Assembly (NCBI GenBank): GCA_015055665.1
Contig: SVHX01000003.1
Location: 1 to 47,037, forward strand
Source: Clostridiales bacterium
GTDB taxonomy: Bacteria; Bacillota; Clostridia; Christensenellales; UBA1242
Direction of reading: 5' to 3'
Length of the DNA: 47,037 nt
This document shows positions 31,001 to 40,490 of the stretch, piece after piece. Position numbers and translations under genes: made by a program. The notes beneath the pieces are model-generated. The model searched no databases, was not told the DNA's origin, and saw only the letters and a list, made by a program, of their open reading frames with translations. How positions within the stretch are numbered: the first letter of the stretch is position 1; every line of letters starts with the position of its first letter.

Positions 31001-34000
31001 TGATAACACCTGTTTCTTGGTTGATGTATACAAATCCACCAACATCCGAACTTAAGTTAACAATATACGAATTAGTATACGAATTCTCAACCTTACCTAG
31101 ATTGCTATATACGAATCCGCCGATTGCTCCAGATGCTTCAATGTAATAATTACTTTCAAGAGCTCTATACCTATCTCCAATCTTATCACCTTCGACAAAA
31201 CAACTAGTAATTGTAGCAGATGCATTATTAACTGCAACTAATCCACCGGTCATTGTTTCTGTCTTACTAGCACAAGGATTATGTAGACCTAAGCCCTTGG
31301 TATAAGTATTACTAATAATTCCATTATTCTCGCAAGCGATACCGCCAATATTATTGCCACCTGCAAGTACAAATGGATATATATCAATATTTTCTAGTAT
31401 ATCTGCACTATTATCATGAACAACTGCACTTGGATTTTTAACACCCTCAATATAGTAAGATCCGTCTTCTCTAATTCCCTCAACGCTAATTCCAACAAAC
31501 GAATTAGTAATCGCTCCACTGGCAGCATTAACACCAACTATACCACCAATATTGGATTGCATCATAGAAGATCCACCAGCCTTGGATAGTGTTGTTAAGA
31601 CATGTAGATATGCACGCTTGTCACTAAATGCAGAGGTATAATCTGGATGATCTTTTGCTAAATTTACTTTAGTTGAGATAACTTTCGCATTAGTAATCGC
31701 ACCATTATTAGTTCCGGCAATTACACCAAAGTTAAGGTTGCTAATATATCCCAAGTCAATTATATCATCATTGTAGATATAATTAGATTGTGAAGAATAT
31801 TTCATCCTAGATATTTCGTTAAGCATATCCTGCTCGGTTGTAAGCAGACGCGATACATCTACAGTAATATTCTTAAGCAATGTATTGATAGATACTGTTT
31901 TGAACAATCCAACATCTGCATTTTCGCTAGATCCGCTACCAGTTCCACGGAACTCGCTAAGGTCAAAGCTATCAATTGTAATAGTATATCCATTACCATC
32001 AAGAGCAGCAAACATTGCATCAACCGGAGTCCAATTAGTAAGTGTCAAATTATTAAGTAGTATAAAGTTACCACCCTCTACACTAGCATACTTTAACAAA
32101 TCTTCTTGACTCTCAATTGGAGTTGGTTTGTCATATGTAGAATTGTCTTCAACAATAATCTGTAGATCGATTGTACAATCATACAAAGCATTATACTGAT
32201 CGCCAAATACAAGTCTTCCTTCGTCATTATAGTAATATACACTATTAAGTCTAATATATGTATTATCACTAATAGAAGTACCTTTGATCTCGTAATAATT
32301 CAATAAGTACTTGCCATCTTGACCAGTACGACTAACTTGACTAGTACGACTAACTTGAGATAGCGTAATACCTTTGTAAACGCCTACTGAGATTTTTTCA
32401 TCATAAGTAGTATTAGAGCCATCTGTGCGTCTACCGCTAAGCTCTACATTGTTATCCACAAGAATCTCTTCTTTGCCATTATCAACCTTACTAACTTTGA
32501 CGCCCGCCAAGCCATATTCCGCAAGGGCCACTACTCCCATTTCGGCTTCAAGGCTAGCTTTAAGTGCGTCAATGTCAGTCTGATTACCAACAACAATATC
32601 TCTATACTTAATATCTGCAGCAAGCAATGTTGCTCCACCATGCTTAAGTATTAGAGGATCACCTTCTTGTAGTCCACATAATTTAACCGATTCAATCTCA
32701 AATTCTACTGCTTTGGCAGTTAATTCACAACTACTCTCTTCTAGACAACCAAGAATCATCTCATATACAGAGAATTTGATATTATATATATCTCCTGCAG
32801 TAGCATTAACATCCATGCATAGATAATACTTGCCACCAGCATTTAGATATGCCAAAGACAGACTATTAACTTGTGTTCCATTAGAATCTGCAACATAGAC
32901 ATAATGATCTGTGTCACCTCTTGACTTGGTAATCTCAATTGCAACATCCGAACTCAAGCCTCTATGAGATATGTCTAATGCCTTCTTAACACCTCTACCA
33001 ATAACACTGTTATCACTATAATCCATAGTAACTTGGATATGAGGCAATTCAATTACAGTTAAGTTAAGTTCCTTCTCGATATTTTTCGTAGGCTGATGAG
33101 AAGTAACCTTAAGCGATATTTCGCTAACGTTAATATCTAAACTTGTAGTTACTCTTACATAATAAGTATTACTAAAGTAATTATTATCCTTATAATTAAG
33201 ACTTAGCTTAGATAGTTTAATTCCATATGAATCTTCTGTTTCGACATAATCATGGCTAGTTACATTACGATAACCTAAGATATTACCTTCAAGGATTTCT
33301 CCTCCAATCTCAGTATTCTCAACAACAGCTGCCAGTTGTTCGAAAGTAACATATCCAGCAATTTTCTTGTCCACAGTAAGTGTTACATAACTACTATTGT
33401 TAAATTCGCTATCTAATGTTATCTTAAGCAAGCCATCTCTTCCTGGCACAATATATGCTGTTTCGTTGTACTCAGGATATTCGGTTTCGTAATCCCCCTG
33501 AGGAGATTTGTCAACACCCTTGCTATAGAAGTTTGTATTGATTGTTCTTACCTCATTAGGAATAATAACTATATCTGATGTGGAAGATATCTCATCATTA
33601 CTACTTGGAGTCATAGATAGAACAAATACCGCAGAATTTAGATCATATTTATTAGCGTTAGCCCTATAATAATCTCTATCAAATTCAAGCTCACCAATAA
33701 TAGTTATCTTATATGTATTGAGCCTTGTTACAGGATCAATATTAGTTTTTATAATTTTAATAGTATCAAATGCTACATTAACAAGATCATATTCAAATAC
33801 AATTGGAGTATCCAAATTAGCATTATATTCACCAGAACTTAAGCTATATTCGATTGATTTGTCTTGTAAGTTAAATACTGCACTATATTCATCTCCAATA
33901 TTTAACATGATATCTTCTAACAAGATGATGTTATATGTGTTACTACCAAGATCAGACAACTTCAAGTTAGCAGTTTCGAGCGTAATACTATATTCTACCT

Positions 34001-37000
34001 CATCATAAGTTGTAAGAGCTACATTGCTAGGTCTTATAGTTATACTTCTTGCTCTTGCAAGAACATTGATGTTGTACTTCTTAGCAAGATCACTTAATAG
34101 CATTACATTATTAAGATTGAGTTCTTGGTTAGAATCAACTGCCGAAACATACTTCTGAACATAGACAACATCTAAATTGATAAACGGAGTAATCTGGAAA
34201 TACACATTACCTAGGTTAACTCCCGATACTTTAAATGTTTGAGTATTAAATACATAAATATTATTAGCACCAGCAGCTGCATTGTATGCATACTCTACAC
34301 CATTTATCTTGATAGAGCCATTAGTTAAACCTAATTCGTCAGCATTAATTAATTCCAATACAAAGCCGAATTTCTGATTAGCAACATATTCAACGCCATC
34401 AACAATATTATACGACCTAATCTCGTAATCACTTGTTTCGTCAATGTATACAGTGTCAGGAGTTCTCAACCCGTATTGCATACCACCATCAAGAGGCTGA
34501 AGTACGTTAGACTCCGAACGAATTTCATAATCAGTCATGCCCTCAACAACAAGTATTGTAATCGCGCACTTAATCGTTTTCGAAACATAACTTCTTACGG
34601 TTAATGTAACAACGCCCGGTGCTATAGGATAAATCTTTCCACCATCAAGCTTGATTACACTACCATTTTTGTTCTCTAAGAACTCTACTTTGTCATTAAC
34701 AGCAATATTAACATATTTGCTTATTATTACAGCTCCAGATAATTTAATTGATATAGCAGCATTAGAATCAACCGAAATTTCATAGAACGTTCCATCCAAT
34801 TTACCTTCGCTTGTCTTGTTAAGATACATCACAACTTGTGGGGCATCTTCATGCAAAGTAATATTAAATAATCCTATTCTATTATTAATTATAACACTTA
34901 TATCAGTAGGCAACACATCATACATCACCCTAGGGCCATCATTATCAATAAGCATTGGATAAGAGTTTACCCTACCACCAACATTAAATACATTGACACC
35001 ATCATGATACATCCAATGACAAGTCGACCAGTATGAATCTTGTCCATATGTTAGATTAAATGCTAATTCATCATCAAACAAAGCACTTGTACTTGCAACT
35101 CCGAAACTATCTAATATTGTATCAATACTACTAGCAGAAGTAATATCAGAACTTCCAACAACTTGAACCATACCATTAACAATAGCATACGAAGTCTTGA
35201 TGTTACTATCACTTACAGTATAAGTACCATTACCAGCATCTACCCAAGAAGTGCTAGTTTCGATTAGATAATTACGATTAACTACATTAGCAGCAGTCAG
35301 CTCGATTATTGCATTGTGATATTTGTCAACATCCCCAACGCCATCACCATCGCTATCTACGAAAGCAAATGTATTAAGTAGTCCCATAGCATACGAATTG
35401 GTAATACTATAAGAATTTGCCTTGCCTACTAGCATACCAACATTGTTAACAATTCCGCTATTATTTCCGCTATAACGAGCAATATTTCCATCATAATACG
35501 ATTTGGATATGATTGCATTACCAGCAGATCCAACAAGACCACCAATTACACTATCACTACTACCATAGACAACAATATCGCCAATGTAGTAATCTGTATT
35601 AACCTTTCTCTCGTAGTAACTACGAACATAACTGGTTTTGATATCAGCCTTAGTAGATGCTAGACCAACCAATCCACCAACCAATACATTTTGGTTCTGA
35701 GCAGATACACGTACAGTTGCCCTGTCTGCCCAAGTATATGTCGAATCATCACCAATATCAATATAGCTTAGCTCAGACTTATTAATCTCAACGTTACCAT
35801 TTGCCTGACCTACCATACCACCTAAGATTAAGCCGTATCCTGTTGATGCAGGATCATTGACACTAGCAGTCATTGTAGACAATACATCAAGCTTGCTTAA
35901 CTTAATCGAATTGGTATTAGCAAGAAGTCCTACTACACCACCAATTTTTGACTTAACCATGGATGTAATATTGGCAACAACCTGCATATCAGAAAGATCA
36001 ACAGTTGCATTAGCACTAGCAAGATATCCAACTACTCCACCAATATTAACCAAAGAGTCGTTAGAAAGCTTGTAGTCTTCCCCTCTATCTACAGCAATAT
36101 CAACATAGGTATTATTGCCTGTTGTCATAATTCCTAACTCATAAGACTCAGGTCTACCACTAATTCTTCTTCCATTATAATCGCCAACCATGCCACCAAC
36201 ACTCATAGGAGCGTAACCATTATGGTTAACCACGATACTACCAGATGCCCTACTAGATACAATATCGCATCCAGCACTACCAGCAATAATTCCAACAAAA
36301 ATATTACCGGTATTATCTTTTAATTCGTTTACATTAATTTTTGCATTAACAATAGATAAATTATCTATAAATCCAACACCATCTATCTGACCGAATAAGC
36401 CAATATAAACATCTTCTGTCGAATTAACATTGCGTGTTATTGTAAGGTTGTAAATACTACTAAATACACCCGAAACAGCCACACCGTTCTTGTAATAAGA
36501 ATGTTTGCCAGATAACGAATATACACTACCTCTAACATTGTTAGTTCCAACTACATTAAGTCCGCTAAGATCGTAACCTTTGAAATCAAGATCTCTTGTT
36601 AAGATATAGTTGTAATAAACTCCACTAGATGTCAGATTGTACATTTCGACATAATCATCAACTGTTCTTATCTCAAATGGATATTGATGCGAACCATCTG
36701 ATACTTTAACACGGAACGATAGAACTAGCCCCATGTCATAATATTCGTATCCACCACCATCAGCTTTGTTCTTGATATTATCCTCAGTGGTTACAACTAA
36801 GTAATCAATACCAGCTGCTAGTTTAGGTGTAATTCTAATAATTCCGCCATTACCATTTACATTAGGAATAGCTTCGGCAACATAATAGCTAGTTACATAA
36901 TTTTGAAGTACTATAGCGTTGTTAAGAACATTAGCATTGTCAATAGTGTAGGCAACCTCTATATACTCTTGGCTAAATTGCCACTCCTTGTTTTTGTCTT

Positions 37001-40000
37001 GTTTTACTTCAAAAACAACTCCATCATCTTCAACATCTAGTTTAAGAGATGTAATCCTTGTTGCGTAATCAGCCTTAATCTTAACCGAGTTAATGTTCTG
37101 TAATCTTTGGAACTGAGTAATATAAACATTAACAACAAACTCTATATTCTCGGCAAATACATAGTCTTCTAGAATAATTGCCTTAGATCTCTGGCTAGTA
37201 TAACCATTATTACTTAGCCATGTATCCATACGTTCGCTCATAACAGATTTAACACGTAGCTCGTATGCATCTGTTCTAGGAGGAATCTCAAACAAATCGC
37301 TGTACTTAACTACAAAAGGATCCTCGCCTTTCATAGACATTATTGTAAGCTCTGTACCAGCAGATGTAATAATGTTACTATCTAACAATGATTGATAATC
37401 GTACCAAAGCTCTACCGCCTCGAACTCAATATCTCTCTCATCAAATCTTTCGTTCCACTGAGCGCCTAAGTTAATCTTATTAGGAATATACGTCGAAACA
37501 ATAGTATGCTCAGACAAGTCCTGATTGTAATATCCCAAAGAATCAGATATATACAACTCAACAGCCTTAGCTGATGTAATTTCTACACCTTCAAGAGGAT
37601 TATACACATAGACTTTAATTTTCTTAATAACAGTATATTTGTAATATGATACACTGCCATCCTCTCCAACACCTTCATAACCAGTCGAGTACCTAATTGT
37701 CATCATTATTGGTGCATCTATATCAAGAGTTACTAAGCCTTTAGAAGTAATAACACCTCTAGAATAACTCAAATAATTATCGTAATTAAATGTTACAGTT
37801 ACGCTACTAGTTATATCGATAGGTCTTACTACACAATGATCCTGGTCAACATCAATTATCTGATAATCGTAGAAGTTAATCTCTTGCTCAGCATTGGTAA
37901 TCATAAACAATGTATCAACGCTATCATATGTATAGTCTATTGTTCTACCTTCTACATTGTACAAGTCAAATTGTTCATCATGAATTAATTCGTCCTTGCC
38001 AGACATGTAGTACAAGAATCCCGAGCTATATTTGTCTAGAGTTATAGATAGTGGCATATCTTCTTTGTTCACATAAGAAGTAGGTATATAAGTTTCTGCC
38101 ACAACCGAGCCAACTATTCCATTAAGCGTTTCTATAACAATGTCTGTTCTTCCAACTGTCAAATAATCAATCGCCTTAACATACAACCCGGTGGTTCCGT
38201 ATCCTTCGTCATATACACTGTAAACCTTCACAAGTTCTTCGTTGTATGCAATGGATTTAATTGTATTTTCGTATGTTCTTCCAGCTGGTAGCTCCCACAA
38301 TAACAATCCTGTATCAGGACTAATAACCGATCCGTCGCTATACTCACCATACAAATAATTAAGATTGTTTAGGCTAATATGATATTTGTCTTGTAAGAAT
38401 TTTACAGAGGTAATACCCTTCTCTGCAGTAAAGTTAATTGGAAAAGATAACAACAAATCACTAAACTTAGATTTAAGTTCATCAGTATAACTATTGTCGC
38501 GAACATTAAACTTGATTCCAATGTACACTGTAAGTGTTTCACTAGGAGAATCTGTTTTAAAGTTCTCAAAAGAGTGTCTTAAGTAGAAGTTGGATGCAGA
38601 ATTAAATACAGTATACTTGGCTTCCGGACTCGCAATGTCTTGCTCTAGAGCAAATTTCATTACTCCACCATCACCATCTCTACGAACAATAAGTCCATTA
38701 TTAATATATTCCTGAGTTGACTCGTTAGGAATATATAGGAAATAACCAAAGTCAGAGCCTGTATCTACTTTAAACTTAGTTCCATATGTTCCTCTAGCGT
38801 ACTCATCATAAAGAGTATATATCATATCTGATGGCTGGTCAGAACTAAGATCAATTCCATTGACAGAAATATTGAAAGGAACAGAAATGACTTTGAAATT
38901 AATTACAATTTCTTTATCAAACTTACCTTTATATTTTTCATTAGTATGTTCGATTACAAATTTGTGCGAATACACACCTTCACAAAATGATGATACATGG
39001 AAAATATTAAGACCTACAGGATCAATATCTACAGGTTTTGGAGCCCCTTCGTCATGTCTTACCGAAGTATTGGCAACCCTATATACATCTAGAAGTTCGC
39101 CACTAATACCCTTGTACCCAACACCCATTATCTCAAATGTTAATGTACGATTGATAAAATAGGCATTTTCCTCGCCAGAAACCAATCCACCGCTAAAATC
39201 TGGATTAACAAGTACTACATTATATGCTCCAGTCTTGTCTGGATTAATAGTAACAGTCTCGCCATGTGTTTGACCATCCATCTTAACGATAGTTTCGCCA
39301 ATACTTGGAACAACTTCTATATCCACATACTCAGAGCCTGCCCCCACAGACATAGCCTCAAGTGCAGTATTGGTTACTTTAATGGTTATTGTATCAGTAG
39401 ACACATTTTCGCCACCAACCAAAGTTTCATCTACAATTTGTGGGAATACTGTTGGTACAGGTTGACCATCAACCAAGACATAATTACCATCTTCACCAAC
39501 GAAGTAAGGATAAACCCTAAGAATATGTTGACCAATCGCATTAGTTATAACTTCTGCATACTTGTATCCGCTTTGGATATAACCAACTAACCCCTCATCC
39601 ATTATGTACTTGATATCAGATATTCTACCATCAATGCTATATAGATCCCCTGCTCTTAGAGAAGGAATCGCCACCGAATATACAGTATCAGTCTGCGTAG
39701 TCTTATCTGGAACGAAAGATATAAGTCCCTCGATCTCATCAAGATTTAATTCATAATCAGTACCAACGGCCGCAATCTTATCCGAATTTACAGAGAAGGA
39801 ATCAACCTTAAGACCAATCGAATACTTAACCTGAAGCGGATCCACGTTACCCTCAGCCATCCTAACTGTTAGAGTACAAGCACCAGTATTCTCCTCGGAT
39901 AATACCTTAGCGGTAATTCTAGATAAACCTTCTCCAATCGGCTCAACTACTGGCTGAGTAAAGAAACCTTCCCATCCCGAAACAATTAGATCGGTATTCA

Positions 40001-40229
40001 TGTCCCCGTAGTTGTTAACTTGAACATCAAGTGCTATCTCTGGATACACATAACGGCTATCCGCACCCAATTCATCATTTTCCTTAATTAACAACGACTG
40101 TACCTGATTGACATCATCAATACTTGGTGTCGAGAGATACACTTTAGAATAAGGATCTTCTCCACAACCAACCAAGCTTAGCAATGACATCATCATCATA
40201 CAAAATACAATAGCCAATCTCTTTCTCAT
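25008..40229 (-). CDS. giant GLUG-repeat surface lipoprotein, 5073 aa
   Basis: This is a second giant, secreted, lipid-anchored protein. I chose ATG at 40229 because GGAG lies 9 nt upstream; the in-frame ATG at 40244 has no ribosome binding site. The signal has a basic start (MRKR), a hydrophobic stretch with four Met, and a classical lipobox L-V-G-C (C22 from this start) followed by GEDPYS. Residues up to about 1180 look Ig-like. A first GLUG array starts near residue 1185 (YILTRDLDFKG), Ig-like sequence fills about 1780-2700, and further array entry motifs lie near 2705 (FILLNNLTLTNWTP, ALDGNGYTI), 3210, 3990 and 4870. A TSP3-like DSDGDGVGD is near residue 1625. No LPXTG or enzyme motif is seen. 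It is colinear with the 8158-aa paralogue downstream and probably a surface structural or adhesive protein (inference). Confidence 0.9.
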   Translation of the reverse strand: MRKRLAIVFCMMMMSLLSLVGCGEDPYSKVYLSTPSIDDVNQVQSLLIKENDELGADSRYVYPEIALDVQVNNYGDMNTDLIVSGWEGFFTQPVVEPIGEGLSRITAKVLSEENTGACTLTVRMAEGNVDPLQVKYSIGLKVDSFSVNSDKIAAVGTDYELNLDEIEGLISFVPDKTTQTDTVYSVAIPSLRAGDLYSIDGRISDIKYIMDEGLVGYIQSGYKYAEVITNAIGQHILRVYPYFVGEDGNYVLVDGQPVPTVFPQIVDETLVGGENVSTDTITIKVTNTALEAMSVGAGSEYVDIEVVPSIGETIVKMDGQTHGETVTINPDKTGAYNVVLVNPDFSGGLVSGEENAYFINRTLTFEIMGVGYKGISGELLDVYRVANTSVRHDEGAPKPVDIDPVGLNIFHVSSFCEGVYSHKFVIEHTNEKYKGKFDKEIVINFKVISVPFNISVNGIDLSSDQPSDMIYTLYDEYARGTYGTKFKVDTGSDFGYFLYIPNESTQEYINNGLIVRRDGDGGVMKFALEQDIASPEAKYTVFNSASNFYLRHSFENFKTDSPSETLTVYIGIKFNVRDNSYTDELKSKFSDLLLSFPINFTAEKGITSVKFLQDKYHISLNNLNYLYGEYSDGSVISPDTGLLLWELPAGRTYENTIKSIAYNEELVKVYSVYDEGYGTTGLYVKAIDYLTVGRTDIVIETLNGIVGSVVAETYIPTSYVNKEDMPLSITLDKYSSGFLYYMSGKDELIHDEQFDLYNVEGRTIDYTYDSVDTLFMITNAEQEINFYDYQIIDVDQDHCVVRPIDITSSVTVTFNYDNYLSYSRGVITSKGLVTLDIDAPIMMTIRYSTGYEGVGEDGSVSYYKYTVIKKIKVYVYNPLEGVEITSAKAVELYISDSLGYYNQDLSEHTIVSTYIPNKINLGAQWNERFDERDIEFEAVELWYDYQSLLDSNIITSAGTELTIMSMKGEDPFVVKYSDLFEIPPRTDAYELRVKSVMSERMDTWLSNNGYTSQRSKAIILEDYVFAENIEFVVNVYITQFQRLQNINSVKIKADYATRITSLKLDVEDDGVVFEVKQDKNKEWQFSQEYIEVAYTIDNANVLNNAIVLQNYVTSYYVAEAIPNVNGNGGIIRITPKLAAGIDYLVVTTEDNIKNKADGGGYEYYDMGLVLSFRVKVSDGSHQYPFEIRTVDDYVEMYNLTSSGVYYNYILTRDLDFKGYDLSGLNVVGTNNVRGSVYSLSGKHSYYKNGVAVSGVFSSIYNLTITRNVNSTEDVYIGLFGQIDGVGFIDNLSIVNAKINVNELKDNTGNIFVGIIAGSAGCDIVSSRASGSIVVNHNGYAPMSVGGMVGDYNGRRISGRPESYELGIMTTGNNTYVDIAVDRGEDYKLSNDSLVNIGGVVGYLASANATVDLSDMQVVANITSMVKSKIGGVVGLLANTNSIKLSKLDVLSTMTASVNDPASTGYGLILGGMVGQANGNVEINKSELSYIDIGDDSTYTWADRATVRVSAQNQNVLVGGLVGLASTKADIKTSYVRSYYERKVNTDYYIGDIVVYGSSDSVIGGLVGSAGNAIISKSYYDGNIARYSGNNSGIVNNVGMLVGKANSYSITNSYAMGLLNTFAFVDSDGDGVGDVDKYHNAIIELTAANVVNRNYLIETSTSWVDAGNGTYTVSDSNIKTSYAIVNGMVQVVGSSDITSASSIDTILDSFGVASTSALFDDELAFNLTYGQDSYWSTCHWMYHDGVNVFNVGGRVNSYPMLIDNDGPRVMYDVLPTDISVIINNRIGLFNITLHEDAPQVVMYLNKTSEGKLDGTFYEISVDSNAAISIKLSGAVIISKYVNIAVNDKVEFLENKNGSVIKLDGGKIYPIAPGVVTLTVRSYVSKTIKCAITILVVEGMTDYEIRSESNVLQPLDGGMQYGLRTPDTVYIDETSDYEIRSYNIVDGVEYVANQKFGFVLELINADELGLTNGSIKINGVEYAYNAAAGANNIYVFNTQTFKVSGVNLGNVYFQITPFINLDVVYVQKYVSAVDSNQELNLNNVMLLSDLAKKYNINVLARARSITIRPSNVALTTYDEVEYSITLETANLKLSDLGSNTYNIILLEDIMLNIGDEYSAVFNLQDKSIEYSLSSGEYNANLDTPIVFEYDLVNVAFDTIKIIKTNIDPVTRLNTYKITIIGELEFDRDYYRANANKYDLNSAVFVLSMTPSSNDEISSTSDIVIIPNEVRTINTNFYSKGVDKSPQGDYETEYPEYNETAYIVPGRDGLLKITLDSEFNNSSYVTLTVDKKIAGYVTFEQLAAVVENTEIGGEILEGNILGYRNVTSHDYVETEDSYGIKLSKLSLNYKDNNYFSNTYYVRVTTSLDINVSEISLKVTSHQPTKNIEKELNLTVIELPHIQVTMDYSDNSVIGRGVKKALDISHRGLSSDVAIEITKSRGDTDHYVYVADSNGTQVNSLSLAYLNAGGKYYLCMDVNATAGDIYNIKFSVYEMILGCLEESSCELTAKAVEFEIESVKLCGLQEGDPLILKHGGATLLAADIKYRDIVVGNQTDIDALKASLEAEMGVVALAEYGLAGVKVSKVDNGKEEILVDNNVELSGRRTDGSNTTYDEKISVGVYKGITLSQVSRTSQVSRTGQDGKYLLNYYEIKGTSISDNTYIRLNSVYYYNDEGRLVFGDQYNALYDCTIDLQIIVEDNSTYDKPTPIESQEDLLKYASVEGGNFILLNNLTLTNWTPVDAMFAALDGNGYTITIDSFDLSEFRGTGSGSSENADVGLFKTVSINTLLKNITVDVSRLLTTEQDMLNEISRMKYSSQSNYIYNDDIIDLGYISNLNFGVIAGTNNGAITNAKVISTKVNLAKDHPDYTSAFSDKRAYLHVLTTLSKAGGSSMMQSNIGGIVGVNAASGAITNSFVGISVEGIREDGSYYIEGVKNPSAVVHDNSADILENIDIYPFVLAGGNNIGGIACENNGIISNTYTKGLGLHNPCASKTETMTGGLVAVNNASATITSCFVEGDKIGDRYRALESNYYIEASGAIGGFVYSNLGKVENSYTNSYIVNLSSDVGGFVYINQETGVIKNSYSTAVSGNSWAKREFTGVNQGVVQNFGEYINCYYLYDKERKESPNPAEPASAIGVDNFDKVASWSGFAFTTGQVNADGIWTLFGKSAPKISTTMIDTVSFRKVIDVSDSDNEGVVYSYSYDKYYIGTQKNPLIVENAQNFHTYILDNVKSSTYGVPDGEDPIMVFGYGDEYATKYLRLVNNLDFDPQDTTEENKIINEHKGMFLYNIIFAGMLDGNGVSLNNLLITTNKTGLNNFGLFAQVGWEGVDHKTVIKNVNFNLASFMSVGNGNAGVIAGSIVNSSIVNVSINGNGQTVSALNNAGGLAGVIYSDGSQPITLIDITVDNIRVESTNSSLGTSVINRYSEDVSKYFFNEFTVEHEGTQSANGYKFKSLYVNGKTELYTKDQDTEKPNMSLVSYAGGIAGVLYANNYDKVISSSQTTSDYRTKVEESSINNLVVSGNFVISTADTAGGLFGYVGENTLVRESKFVLNADGNQLLKASNHIGGLVGEHHGVLEKCSIAYEDSVQAEYDNTILDDEKYNNGTLYLFDMSSGQPYYSVAIGGIAGSMENGVIIDSYSKVNVVKKNVYIAGGLVGYSTGYNHLGYVYSTGTVLGLNVTGGIIGYHVSDVDENGDVTKLSLEQVFALTNWYNSNVIDVRSEISKRLYNNSKLLYKFGDTYREFYLKLPELGNAVIDSGSISIADGLTKDIATIVREYRINHDSYYVGSVIGKAMIRKNGNDIYNGATDEGDYDTKNHVFADHDSENSIFLDSNNNVFSTTLGMMKSSGDVTTNNRLDEFFGGSSFTVNLGQDTSFSSDSYRLAYSTPLNQYVLDQYGASDVTGRQDIFSYHQLFTAQEYRQQILGEAYSVVVDENGDPIVTPASTRNIFVNGYNAIERNSANVNQAFIQGQIGSSPRWELDNILPEFAHALEQTIVKIETADQLIAAFKSTASGKTYVIANDINIDISSDSKNIEYLNGIRSYFVAENANVTVTINVAESSTVNNIFNNWNGAIFQNIDFVININQSLVKDKQASVYGNYGLLANSLEGVTLSNCSFVINVDNFNVAEDAHALASTSMGLLFGSINGSIINGCSFTINCKNIEINSQVVTNFGLFAGRMDNTTITNSTFKFDSGKDINMTLTNTANSISIGAIAGRVSNSRISNTGIDSDSYALNVSDNYNVSEDRLVVNNIGGLFGYAVNMTLIGKSNDNAMTVTYSSGVSKDEVNLALIAGRSNGSAISQFVINKVDGLDYRITVETTGKVNNLSVGGLIGYDEGYSKVGLSGKVGSSAGISVSALANNMNIGGIIGQSQVASQLASKTYFEAKLDVINSSGDTSSTTYVGGILGRGNGRIAMSAVVTSGTYNLTSSAGIAGVGGIIGGSYNSAKITQFAVLANLNGSDREGGVYISGVVGYNASIVSGEYGYTYVHLPTKSLATTSSITNGSIGADTSNVYYAQEFIGNNVDNDYRFTAFSIADVFGSISEYSAFNNMISSESGMIANTLSTVVLPIPSGLAGISIDDDQDKFKLVEAGATTLSSKYNVIMTSGRTTGLASIQAGYIVAGRTLESGKVELSLDGKYFVDINEGVISNLYLNVGGDNGVGDKDALFARENNGLITNCYVYGVSTLQSAIAEYNSGRILMCGASIKYVPQGMITDPIEFSGLVNENSGLISDCYSESFGYIKAEGKRVVVYGFAKTNTGVVQHSTYYIPSLMYTDNTVGGIVGSQGSQGGKVSNCYNSSMPSGLLRRDGVWTVSEDDHLEIIGMKTVVQPIVIKLKVNDSYITDVADLKTKLKDNPSAKIEYDYLFYSTEDVRYNIIKITSGSEFANYINTLNSANQAIPSNTIVMIAGDINVNASSIRSFSVLQTSALIGVGDDGYGITINFKGTVLTSSLVISNRGLIANIKLYDVNFESIAIGSASYSVFAPISYNYGLITGFEIEKALITSSQMLYVTGLVGSNLEDGEITNIKLTDVSIKSIKYVYYIACVNRGTINVNRSQDLVNVTTKGQLEGLYPIN
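32325..32358. repeat. 18-bp tandem duplication inside the giant gene
   Basis: The 16-mer AGTACGACTAACTTGA occurs at 32325-32340 and again at 32343-32358. This encodes a 6-residue repeat (QVSRTS, QVSRTG) in the second Ig-like region of the 5073-aa protein. It is in frame and looks like a recent slippage event. Confidence 0.8.
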
Positions 40230-40347
40230 TTTCCATTTCTCCATATACTTGTCTTGACCAAATTCGCCTTCAATACAGCCAGTTATTAACTTTAGTATTG
40301 AGCAAAATAAAGTAAATTATAAAAAATATATATAATATAACATACTT

Positions 40348-40376
40348 AGTTTAATTATTTTGTCTACTTTTGTCAA
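40348..40376 (-). promoter_or_regulatory. candidate sigma-A promoter of the 5073-aa gene
   Basis: On the minus strand, -35 TTGACA (40371-40376) is followed after 17 bp by a weak -10, TAAACT (40348-40353). The leader would be about 110 nt. An alternative -10-like TATATT lies downstream but has no matching -35. Confidence 0.45.
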
Positions 40377-40429
40377 ACAAATAGACACACAAAGTCAACT
40401 TTTTGCAAAAAAGAAAATTACAAATTCTC

Positions 40430-40458
40430 TTGCAATACAACATGATGTGTGATAGGAT
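40430..40458 (+). promoter_or_regulatory. candidate promoter of the ttcA-like gene
   Basis: TTGCAA (40430-40435) and TAGGAT (40453-40458) are spaced by 17 bp. Both match the sigma-A consensus at four of six positions. The start codon is 33 nt further on. This promoter is divergent from the giant-gene promoter. Confidence 0.4.
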
Positions 40459-40490
40459 ATTAAGAAGAAAAATTTATTAAGGAATTAATT

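Noticed and set aside
253..40229. Giant ORFs as polyketide or non-ribosomal peptide synthases, given a nearby acyl carrier protein
   Set aside because: They start with lipoprotein signals and consist of GLUG and Ig-like repeats. I see no ketosynthase, adenylation or carrier motifs, and the ACP is of the ordinary fatty-acid type.
253..40229. Sortase-anchored adhesins
   Set aside because: Neither C-terminus has LPXTG, a hydrophobic segment or a basic tail; both have N-terminal lipoboxes instead.
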